Shown here piece by piece: positions 1 through 6,250 of a stretch of DNA of 20,817 nt. The notes beneath the pieces are model-generated. The model was not told the DNA's origin and did no database searches. It saw only the letters and a program-made list of their open reading frames with translations. The translations under genes and the position numbers were made by a program. Each line of letters opens with the position of its first letter. Position 1 is the stretch's first letter. Source of the stretch: a virus; the IMG/VR virus record IMGVR_UViG_3300042479_000976, positions 1 to 20,817 of that record, one strand, 5' to 3'.

Positions 1-988
1 CTAATTTTGTTTTTTCATCTTTAGCTTCTGTTAATAAGGATTGGTAATCCATAACAATTTCTGTGTCAGGAGTTTTTAAGTTTCCACTATATTTTCCTCT
101 AACACGAGCTAAAGTTTCTTTAGCATAGGCGGTGAACCAACGTCTAACCCACTGTTGAGCGGGTGCATTTAACTCTTCCCATGTCAAGTCTTGAATGGGA
201 ACATCTGAAGGTAATTTAATAACGTCAGGATTGTCTCTTAAACAATCTGCCCTACTATCAGGTGTTGTTTCGTAATACCAATACCACACGGCTTTACCGG
301 CATATAGTGAGTAGTTATTCCAATTGAATCTTCCTCCTGGGGTATTGTATAAGTGAATTAATCTCTTACCATCAGGTAAACCTGTGATACGATAAGTTAA
401 TGAACCACCCAAAATTCTATTCAAAATGTTTGCTTCTTGTGCTCTTAATAGATAATCAAAACCACTCATCATAAAGTATGAACCAACATTACCAAACTGA
501 GCATAACCAGCTTGAGATGCACCTAATCCAACGCCACCAAATCCACCACCTATACCACCAAACAAGGCCAAACTTTGTGAAGATTGGTTTGAGAACCATA
601 ATAGTTCATTAACTTCCCTACCCGCAGGAATCTCATAGGTTTGTGTATTAGCACTTAAAATGAAATAATCCTTCTTTAAAACCCAAGGACCTTTTGTTTG
701 TAATCCAACAATTTTTGAATATGAATACGAAAATTGGTCTTCTAAATTCATGGTACGAGTAATCAAAGCTTGCGCAACTGATTTTTCACTCATGTTCAAG
801 TTAACTAAGTTAACCCAATTAGATTCAATTAACCAATCAAGGGTATATTGTTCATAATCTTGAACAGACAGTTCCATTAAGGAATCTAACATTTCATCCT
901 CAAGTTCTACACTTCTAAGGGGAGCACCTAATTGGTGTTTAATCCTTGTATAGATTTTACTTCTTTCTGGTTCGGGTATTACTGGCAT
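1..988 (-). CDS. gp13-like neck (head-completion) protein, partial at left edge
   Basis: An open frame starts at the ATG at 988 and runs off the left edge without a stop, giving at least 329 residues (T4 gp13 is about 309). Near the N-terminus, LGAPLRSVELEDEMLDSLM resembles the opening helix of gp13-type neck proteins, in which a LGAP motif precedes an acidic helix. The C-terminal part, with WVRRWFTAYAKETLARVRGKYSG, matches the WxxxYATALxKxxxGxNLxKxxG pattern known at the end of that family. Such proteins join the filled head to the tail. A glycine-rich stretch at about residues 152-168 is unusual. The assignment rests on remembered family patterns, not an alignment. The gene is transcribed away from the gp14- and gp15-like genes, unlike in T4. 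TATTTATA lies four bases or fewer before the ATG and no Shine-Dalgarno is seen. Confidence 0.55.
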   Translation of the reverse strand, partial: MPVIPEPERSKIYTRIKHQLGAPLRSVELEDEMLDSLMELSVQDYEQYTLDWLIESNWVNLVNLNMSEKSVAQALITRTMNLEDQFSYSYSKIVGLQTKGPWVLKKDYFILSANTQTYEIPAGREVNELLWFSNQSSQSLALFGGIGGGFGGVGLGASQAGYAQFGNVGSYFMMSGFDYLLRAQEANILNRILGGSLTYRITGLPDGKRLIHLYNTPGGRFNWNNYSLYAGKAVWYWYYETTPDSRADCLRDNPDVIKLPSDVPIQDLTWEELNAPAQQWVRRWFTAYAKETLARVRGKYSGNLKTPDTEIVMDYQSLLTEAKDEKTKL

Positions 989-991
989 ACC

Positions 992-999
992 TATAAATA
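992..999 (-). promoter_or_regulatory. TATTTAT leader motif before the gp13-like gene
   Basis: Read on the minus strand the site is TATTTATA, ending three bases before the ATG. It belongs to the set of TATTTAT sites in gene leaders of this window. If it were a -10-like box, the transcript would start at or inside the start codon, so either the message is leaderless or the motif acts otherwise. Confidence 0.35.
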
Positions 1000-1007
1000 C
1001 TTTAAAA

Positions 1008-2534
1008 TTACTTAATGTGGTATAATAAGTCGTTCTTGTCAAATACATACTGACCAAGAACTATTTCAGGTCGGTTTCTAAAGACTAAAACATTTTTACC
1101 ACGAATAAAAACCATCCAATCAACTTTATATTTGTCAATTTCTCCTGTTTTTGTGACAACTAACTTTTCATCCTCGGGAATAAGTTCATCAAAACCTTTT
1201 ACCTGTGCGGTAATTTTTCTTCCTTTGTGGACGATTTCTAAATCAATTTTTTTATAAGCGTCTTTCTCTTTACCCGCACCTGCAGCAATTTCAACAGTAG
1301 TTTCAGGTAATTTAGTTTCCAAAACTTTTTTTGCCATCTCTTCTCTCTTGATTCCGATGGAATCTTTTTCCTTAAGAGTTGCCATAATATTCTTAAATGT
1401 GTACGATGTTTTAGAGAAAATTCTATCTTGGAACTTTTCAATGTAGTTACACATTCTCTTCATTTCAGTAATCTGTTCGGCAGGAGTTTTCAATTCAAAA
1501 GATATTGGTTCTTGACCCATCTGACCTTGAATGACTTTATTCAAATCATTAACCACGATACAGAAAACCGAGTAGTTTGTGTTCATATAGTTAATAACTG
1601 AACGACCTGGTTTTTCCAAATTATAAACACCGGGTATTTCACCATCTTCTCTTTTGGTGTGATACTTGTCAGCAAAAACTTTTTGATGGACTTTGATGAT
1701 TGTGTTTTTGTAAATGTTTCTTGCGTTTTTGTTTACGTTGAATAAAACACGATAAGTTTCAATATCGTCTCTTGAACATCCCTCGGATTTTGCTTCTTTC
1801 AAAAGTTCCCCCATTTCTACGGATTCTAATAATGATGTTTCAGTTTTCATTTTGTACAAGTTAGTGACAAAATCCCAATTAATCACAGACCAAAAGTTTT
1901 TTACATACTCATCTCTCTTATTTTTGTATTTGAGATAATAGGCGTGTTCCCAAACATCCAACCCCAATAATGGATAACCCCCACCTTCAATGATGTTCAT
2001 CAGTGGGTTGTCTTGGTTTGGGGTAGACATAATTTTAAGGGTTCCCTTGTTGGTTAACACCAACCACACCCAACCTGAACCGAATCTTTCTTTAGCAACA
2101 GTTTCAAATTGTTGTTTGAATTTTTCATAGGTACCAAAGTCTTTCTTGATAATATCTTCCAGCTCTTTGGTAATCTTCATTTGTTTTGGTGTTAACATGT
2201 TCCAAAACAAAGCGTGGTTAAAGGCACCACCTGCGTTATCTCTAATACCTTTTGGGTAACGAGAAATGTTTCTGATTATTTTTTCAAGGTCTTGGTCACC
2301 TTTTCTTTTTTTCAGTAATTGATTTAATTTGTTAACGTAACCCTTGTAATGTTTGTTGTAATGAACATCCATTGTTTCGGGGTCAATAAATCTACTGATG
2401 GCTGAATAGGCGTACGGAAGTTTCTCAATTCCGATTTTTTTCATTTCTTTGATTAGAACTTTAACCTCTTCTTTTTTTTGTTCGTGTAGAATCTTCTTTT
2501 CAAGTTTTTCTACTGATTCTTGTAATTGTTGCAT
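1008..2534 (-). CDS. Superoxide dismutase (Fe/Mn family) fused to a PD-(D/E)XK nuclease-like domain
   Basis: This is a 508-residue chimera. Residues about 37-228 form a complete Fe/Mn superoxide dismutase, which converts superoxide to oxygen and hydrogen peroxide. It opens with LPYAYSAISRFIDPETMDVH. The metal ligands are H58, H107 (in NHALFW), D193 and H197 (in DVWEHAYY). GSGWVWLV is present. Glycine at 103 together with Q174 in NQD matches the Mn-type rather than the Fe-type pattern. Normal family members are about 200 residues. Residues about 235-398 are not recognised. Residues about 399-508 look like a restriction-endonuclease fold: a helix, then D431, then Q444-x-K446 as in the D...QxK variant of Mrr-type enzymes, then a hydrophobic VDWMVFI strand. 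The first 35 residues are a charged helix. No signal peptide is seen. The ATG at 2534 is supported by the intact SOD start. The SOD call is firm, the nuclease call tentative. Confidence 0.88.
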   Translation of the reverse strand: MQQLQESVEKLEKKILHEQKKEEVKVLIKEMKKIGIEKLPYAYSAISRFIDPETMDVHYNKHYKGYVNKLNQLLKKRKGDQDLEKIIRNISRYPKGIRDNAGGAFNHALFWNMLTPKQMKITKELEDIIKKDFGTYEKFKQQFETVAKERFGSGWVWLVLTNKGTLKIMSTPNQDNPLMNIIEGGGYPLLGLDVWEHAYYLKYKNKRDEYVKNFWSVINWDFVTNLYKMKTETSLLESVEMGELLKEAKSEGCSRDDIETYRVLFNVNKNARNIYKNTIIKVHQKVFADKYHTKREDGEIPGVYNLEKPGRSVINYMNTNYSVFCIVVNDLNKVIQGQMGQEPISFELKTPAEQITEMKRMCNYIEKFQDRIFSKTSYTFKNIMATLKEKDSIGIKREEMAKKVLETKLPETTVEIAAGAGKEKDAYKKIDLEIVHKGRKITAQVKGFDELIPEDEKLVVTKTGEIDKYKVDWMVFIRGKNVLVFRNRPEIVLGQYVFDKNDLLYHIK

Positions 2535-2549
2535 TGTAAGGTATTTCTT

Positions 2550-2557
2550 TATAAATA
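2550..2557 (-). promoter_or_regulatory. TATTTAT leader motif before the SOD fusion gene
   Basis: On the minus strand the sequence is TATTTATA, 15 bases before the ATG at 2534 and inside the 39-base gap after the SNF2 gene. The spacing would suit a -10-like late promoter box with a very short leader. No -35-like element is evident. Confidence 0.4.
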
Positions 2558-2573
2558 ATAGAAAGAACCCATT

Positions 2574-4331
2574 TTACCTTCTTTGACTTATACTCTTTAG
2601 AATTTCTTCCACAATATTTGTATCATCCTGTTGAATATCACCCATTACCGTTCCGATAATCCGCTTTTTAACATTTAAAATATCGTAAATAATTCCTTCA
2701 ATTGTATTGTCAAAAATTGGATAATACACCAAGACATTGTTTTTTTGTCCATATCTGTATGCTCTATCTTCAGCTTGAGAGTGGTCTGATGGAAGGAATG
2801 AAAGGTCATTCATAATAACCGCCTCACCTGATGTTAAGGTAATACCCACACCCGCAGCTTTGATGTTGCCAACAAAAACTTTAACCTTTTCATCTTCTTG
2901 GAATCTATCCACAGAATCTTGTCTTTGTATCTTGGACATTTGTCCATCAAGTCTAACTGCAGATTTTCCAAAGTGTTCAACAATGGTTTCCAAAGATTTG
3001 GTAAAGTTACAAAAAATAATAACTTTTTTTCCTTGTTCTATAATGTTCTCGGCAATTTCAATTGTATGTTGAGTCTTCTCCTCGGCAATCACCTGTCTTA
3101 CCTCGGTCAATTTGGTAAACTGAATTGAAAGGTTTTTACTTTCTTCAGGGTTTTTTTCGTACCAATTATAATAGTCACCCATAACTTCCTCGTATTTTTT
3201 TGAACGAAGTCTAAGGTAAACTGGTGTTATGATTTTATCGGGTAAATCCAACACGTCTTCTTTTAATCTTCTTAAAACGGTTGATGAGGTTCTGTCCCTC
3301 AATTCTTCCAAATGCGATGCCCCCATCACATTCCATACTTTTCTATTTCCAACTTTGAATTGGTAACCTGAGCAATAACGAACCACGTAAGCCATCCAAT
3401 TCTTTGCCACGGGTGAATCCACCAATGACAATAGATTGAAGTAATTAATGGGTCGTGAGGTCATAGGAGTACCCGTTAACAACCATAGTCTATCCACGTT
3501 CTTAACCAAATCATTAATTAGTTTGGTTCTTTGAGCTTGGACGTTTTGAACATAGTGAGCTTCATCAATAATAACCAAATCAAACTTTGATTTAAAAATT
3601 AAAGATTTCTCGTTGTCTTTTGTATCGTGAAAATTCTTGATGATGTCGTAGTTCATTATCAAAATGTCGTGATTCTCAGAAAAGTTCTTACCATCACAAA
3701 CATAACTCGTCTTATCAGAATACAGTAGGAATTCTCTTTGCCAGTTAATTTTAAGAGTTGCCGGACAAATAATTAAAATCTTTTTTGCCCCCGTCTCCAA
3801 CGCTGCGATGATTGTTGATGTGGTTTTACCCAAACCCATATCATCCGCCAAGATATACTTCTTATTTTTTAAGAGTTCTTCAATAGCAACCTTTTGGTGG
3901 TCCAACGGAGGACGGTGTGAATACTTGGAATAATCAATTTCTTTAATTTCAACTTTATTGTCTTTAATCAAAGATGCTTTGGGAATCCAAAAATCGGTAA
4001 ATGAATCGGCCTCAAAAAACTTACCCCACACATGATATGCTTTGTCTTTTTCAGCCAAGAGTTTTTCAACCCAAATCCTTTCAGGAATCTGAAGAAGAAA
4101 TTTGTCGTTGGCAAGTTTGTTTGCAAAGTACGAATCAAGGACAACCCACTTTTTCGCAACCTTGGGGGTCTTGTCTTTGTTGGTTAAAATATATTCCGAC
4201 TGAGCCCTTGTTGGATAAAACTTAGGATTTAATTGGAGTTTGTGTTTTAGGTTAATAATATAGTTATTTGCACCCTCATAACTTTCAAGTGCGGTAATTG
4301 CTTTGGATTCTATTGTAAGACTAATTCCCAT
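2574..4331 (-). CDS. SNF2-family DNA helicase/translocase (SMARCAL1/HARP-like)
   Basis: This 585-residue superfamily 2 ATPase shows all core SNF2 motifs (numbered from the ATG at 4331): RPPLDHQ at 140-146, Walker A DDMGLGKT at 163-170, DEAH at 256-259, LTGTP at 285-289, a motif V-like GNIKAAGVGITLT at about 488-500 and QAEDRAYRYGQ at 519-529. The last motif and the compact helicase core resemble the SMARCAL1/HARP-like branch, whose members remodel or anneal DNA at forks. An ATP-dependent role on phage DNA is inferred. The frame is open up to a TTG at 4364, but no ATG lies in that extension and the ATG at 4331 gives a sensible N-terminus. The gene lies 39 bases upstream of the SOD fusion on the same strand, so co-transcription is likely. 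It is a different subfamily from T4 UvsW, although it could fill a similar repair or recombination role. Confidence 0.88.
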   Translation of the reverse strand: MGISLTIESKAITALESYEGANNYIINLKHKLQLNPKFYPTRAQSEYILTNKDKTPKVAKKWVVLDSYFANKLANDKFLLQIPERIWVEKLLAEKDKAYHVWGKFFEADSFTDFWIPKASLIKDNKVEIKEIDYSKYSHRPPLDHQKVAIEELLKNKKYILADDMGLGKTTSTIIAALETGAKKILIICPATLKINWQREFLLYSDKTSYVCDGKNFSENHDILIMNYDIIKNFHDTKDNEKSLIFKSKFDLVIIDEAHYVQNVQAQRTKLINDLVKNVDRLWLLTGTPMTSRPINYFNLLSLVDSPVAKNWMAYVVRYCSGYQFKVGNRKVWNVMGASHLEELRDRTSSTVLRRLKEDVLDLPDKIITPVYLRLRSKKYEEVMGDYYNWYEKNPEESKNLSIQFTKLTEVRQVIAEEKTQHTIEIAENIIEQGKKVIIFCNFTKSLETIVEHFGKSAVRLDGQMSKIQRQDSVDRFQEDEKVKVFVGNIKAAGVGITLTSGEAVIMNDLSFLPSDHSQAEDRAYRYGQKNNVLVYYPIFDNTIEGIIYDILNVKKRIIGTVMGDIQQDDTNIVEEILKSISQRR

Positions 4332-4404
4332 CTCGTATTTATTGGTACGTAGGTTTATACACAAACATATTAAATATAATAAATAAGAATGTATTTATCA
4401 ATAT
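4332..4404. promoter_or_regulatory. Divergent intergenic control region
   Basis: This 73-base AT-rich gap separates the leftward SNF2 gene from the rightward gp14-like gene. It carries TATTTAT on the plus strand (4392-4398, six bases before the ATG at 4405) and TATTTAT on the minus strand (4385 down to 4379, 47 bases before the ATG at 4331). Divergent initiation from here is the simplest reading. No hairpin terminator is seen. Confidence 0.5.
4392..4398 (+). promoter_or_regulatory. TATTTAT leader motif before the gp14-like gene
   Basis: TATTTAT ends six bases before the ATG at 4405. If it acts like a T4-type late -10 box, transcription would begin at about the A of the ATG, giving a leaderless message. 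Confidence 0.4.
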
Positions 4405-4920
4405 ATGTCAGATAAGTTAGTCCCTATTACAAGATTAGGTAAATTCTTTGGTGGTGAAGATTACTCTTTGGATGTTGCCATGGGTTCGGAATGGCTTGAG
4501 GGTGACATGAATTTTACGGTTATTCTCTATAGAATAGATAGATATAAAACTCTACAGGACGATGTATATGGGGAGGTACCCGAAGGAGGTATCCAATTTC
4601 TTGCTCCTGTAGAAATTAAAGGATTGGTTCAAATCTTAGCTCCTACAGCACAAAAGTTAGGTACAAGTAGAATTGAACAAAATGAACCAGGTAATATGAA
4701 GTTTTCTATTTACCAATCTTATTTGGATGAACTACAAGTTGAAATTCAAATGGGGGATTACTTGGGTTATTATGAAACTGAAAGTAAAGTTAGATACTAT
4801 TCAGTAGCCGATGACGGAAGGGTCGTTTCAGACAATCGTCATACTTATGGAGGTTATAAACCATTTTACAGGACTATTATTGCAACACCTGTAAGTCAAA
4901 ATGAATTCTTTGGTACGTAA
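4405..4920 (+). CDS. Neck protein, gp14-like candidate
   Basis: This 171-residue soluble protein has no signal peptide or membrane segment. It is not firmly recognised. The C-terminal half has the pattern of a small virion joint protein: a hydrophobic stretch followed by QVEIQMGDYLGYYETESKVR and then aromatic-rich strands. It recalls the GDxIY segment followed by an ELFEI-like strand of T4 gp14, although T4 gp14 is longer (about 256 residues). Its place immediately upstream of a gp15-like gene matches the T4 order 13-14-15. Its stop (TAA, 4918-4920) overlaps the next start by one base, which implies translational coupling and joint assembly. It could instead be another head-closure or tail-terminator protein. 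Confidence 0.45.
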   Translation: MSDKLVPITRLGKFFGGEDYSLDVAMGSEWLEGDMNFTVILYRIDRYKTLQDDVYGEVPEGGIQFLAPVEIKGLVQILAPTAQKLGTSRIEQNEPGNMKFSIYQSYLDELQVEIQMGDYLGYYETESKVRYYSVADDGRVVSDNRHTYGGYKPFYRTIIATPVSQNEFFGT

Positions 4921-5966
4921 TGGCATTTCCAAAACAAATTAAAACGAATATTAATTTAGTTCCATCAAAAACTCTTTCGGCAAGGAGAGAACAATTATTG
5001 GAGTTTATCAACAAAGACGGAACCTATCTTCCTCAAAGTGTTTTACATGCTGATTTGGATTTAGGTATGTTGGAGTTTGTAAAGACGGAATTGAAAACTA
5101 CCGTATCGGGAAAAGATATTAATGTTGTTGACAAGATTATAACTAATCAAAGATGGTCTCAATTCACAGAAACTTGGAATTTTAAAGACCCTGACTTTAA
5201 CGTACAACTCCCGTTTATTACGGTGGTTCGTCAACCTGAAGTAAAATACGGAACTAACCCTTCAACCCAATACACTATTCCAAATAGAAAACAATTTTAT
5301 TATGCAACGGTTCCTACTTGGAATGGAAACCAAAAAGGGTTTGATGTTTATACAATTCCACAACCTGTTCCTGTTGATTTAAATTTTCAAGTAAAAATTA
5401 TGTGTAACAGAATGAGAGAGTTGAATACATTTAACAAAAATGTTCTTCAAACTTTTTCATCTCGTCAGGCATATACTTTTATTAAAGGTCAGTATGTTCC
5501 AATCATTATGAATAACATAACTGATGAGTCGGTAACTGAAATTGAGAGAAGACAATATTATATTCAAAGTTACGACTTCACTATGTTGGGTTATTTAATT
5601 GATGAAGAAGAATTTGAAGTAAAACCTGCAGTGGCTCGTGTTGTTCAATTATTTGAGACCGATGTTAATGTTGCTAAGGGTAGAAGAGCCGAAATATTTC
5701 CACCAAACCCTAACGAATTTGAATATCGTTTATTTTACACTTCGGGTAACACAACCTTGATTGATAACCAAGTTGATTACAGAATTAATTTAAGTTTGGT
5801 ATCAACAAACAACGTTAGTAGTTGGGATGTTACAATTAATGGAGATTTTTATGGAAGTAATTTAGATACCATTCAATTGAATACTGGTGACATTTTACAG
5901 GTGGATATTACGAAAGATAATGTGGGTGAAGAGGCGTTAATTTTATACAACGCCAAACTAGTTTAA
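4920..5966 (+). CDS. Tail sheath stabiliser/tail completion protein, gp15-like
   Basis: This 348-residue protein (T4 gp15 is 272) would cap the tail tube and sheath at the head-proximal end. The region at about residues 140-240 follows the gp15 pattern: proline-rich entry (IPQPVPVDLNFQVKIMCNRM), a helix with LNTFNKNVLQTF, a YVPIIM strand, then ERRQYYIQSYDFTMLGYLI, paralleling the RRRIEWSLTFEVNGW strand of T4 gp15. After about residue 250 there is an extra beta-rich extension of roughly 95 residues rich in Asn, Thr and Ser, with no counterpart I recognise in T4. Its ATG overlaps the stop of the previous gene (TAATG). Its stop overlaps the stop of a convergent small gene at TTAA (5963-5966). 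Confidence 0.6.
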   Translation: MAFPKQIKTNINLVPSKTLSARREQLLEFINKDGTYLPQSVLHADLDLGMLEFVKTELKTTVSGKDINVVDKIITNQRWSQFTETWNFKDPDFNVQLPFITVVRQPEVKYGTNPSTQYTIPNRKQFYYATVPTWNGNQKGFDVYTIPQPVPVDLNFQVKIMCNRMRELNTFNKNVLQTFSSRQAYTFIKGQYVPIIMNNITDESVTEIERRQYYIQSYDFTMLGYLIDEEEFEVKPAVARVVQLFETDVNVAKGRRAEIFPPNPNEFEYRLFYTSGNTTLIDNQVDYRINLSLVSTNNVSSWDVTINGDFYGSNLDTIQLNTGDILQVDITKDNVGEEALILYNAKLV

Positions 5967-6127
5967 TCCTCTCCGTAAATGTCTTTTTTCACTTGGCAAT
6001 TGTCGTAGATGAGTTTTTCAACAAATTTATGAATTTTTAAACCTTTATCCTCACAATACTTTTTTAATACAGTATGTGCCTTTTCAGATATTTTTAGGTT
6101 CTTGATATTGTCATGGTTAGTTTTCAT
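5963..6127 (-). CDS. Small ribbon-helix-helix-like DNA-binding protein
   Basis: This 54-residue protein is encoded opposite to the tail genes. A short strand (about residues 7-13, NIKNLKI) is followed by a helix containing EKAHTVLKKYCEDKG, a turn, and a second helix, HKFVEKLIYDN. This is the size and layout of an Arc/MetJ/ParG-type ribbon-helix-helix regulator, which binds DNA as a dimer through the paired strands. The frame continues upstream to a TTG at 6187, but that extension is hydrophobic and starts without an ATG, so the ATG at 6127 is preferred. The gene is convergent with the gp15-like gene and shares the TTAA stop overlap. Its leader faces the gp18 leader. A role in controlling the adjacent tail operon is inferred from position only. 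Confidence 0.65.
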   Translation of the reverse strand: MKTNHDNIKNLKISEKAHTVLKKYCEDKGLKIHKFVEKLIYDNCQVKKDIYGED

Positions 6128-6208
6128 AAAGTATGAAAAAAGGTAGAAAAAAATCTGCCAGTTTATTAATACATATTTAAAAGTCAAGTTTTTTGTATTT
6201 GAAATGAA

Positions 6209-6215
6209 TATTTAT
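6209..6215 (+). promoter_or_regulatory. TATTTAT leader motif before the sheath gene
   Basis: TATTTAT lies 35 bases before the gp18 ATG, within the 123-base gap (6128-6250) between the divergent RHH and sheath genes. The intervening leader is A-rich and lacks a Shine-Dalgarno. The spacing is nearly the same as at the tail tube gene (36), suggesting the two major tail proteins share a control arrangement. Confidence 0.5.
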
Positions 6216-6250
6216 CTATAAAATAAAACCGCACAAGAAAAAATTAATCA

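Noticed and set aside
992-2557. TATAAATA on the plus strand at 992-999 and 2550-2557 as T4-type late promoters pointing right
   Set aside because: They would transcribe antisense through the leftward genes. The sites fit better as TATTTATA on the minus strand in gene leaders.
2574-4331. Assignment of the helicase as T4 UvsW
   Set aside because: The motifs (DDMGLGKT, LTGTP, QAEDRAYRYGQ) are SNF2-type, a different branch of superfamily 2.
4332-4364. Longer SNF2 start at a TTG (4364), adding 11 residues
   Set aside because: The first codon is TTG, not ATG, and the ATG at 4331 gives a natural N-terminus. The extension also lies in the divergent control region.
6128-6187. Longer start for the RHH gene at a TTG (6187)
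   Set aside because: The extra 20 residues are hydrophobic and lack an ATG, while the RHH pattern begins after the ATG at 6127.
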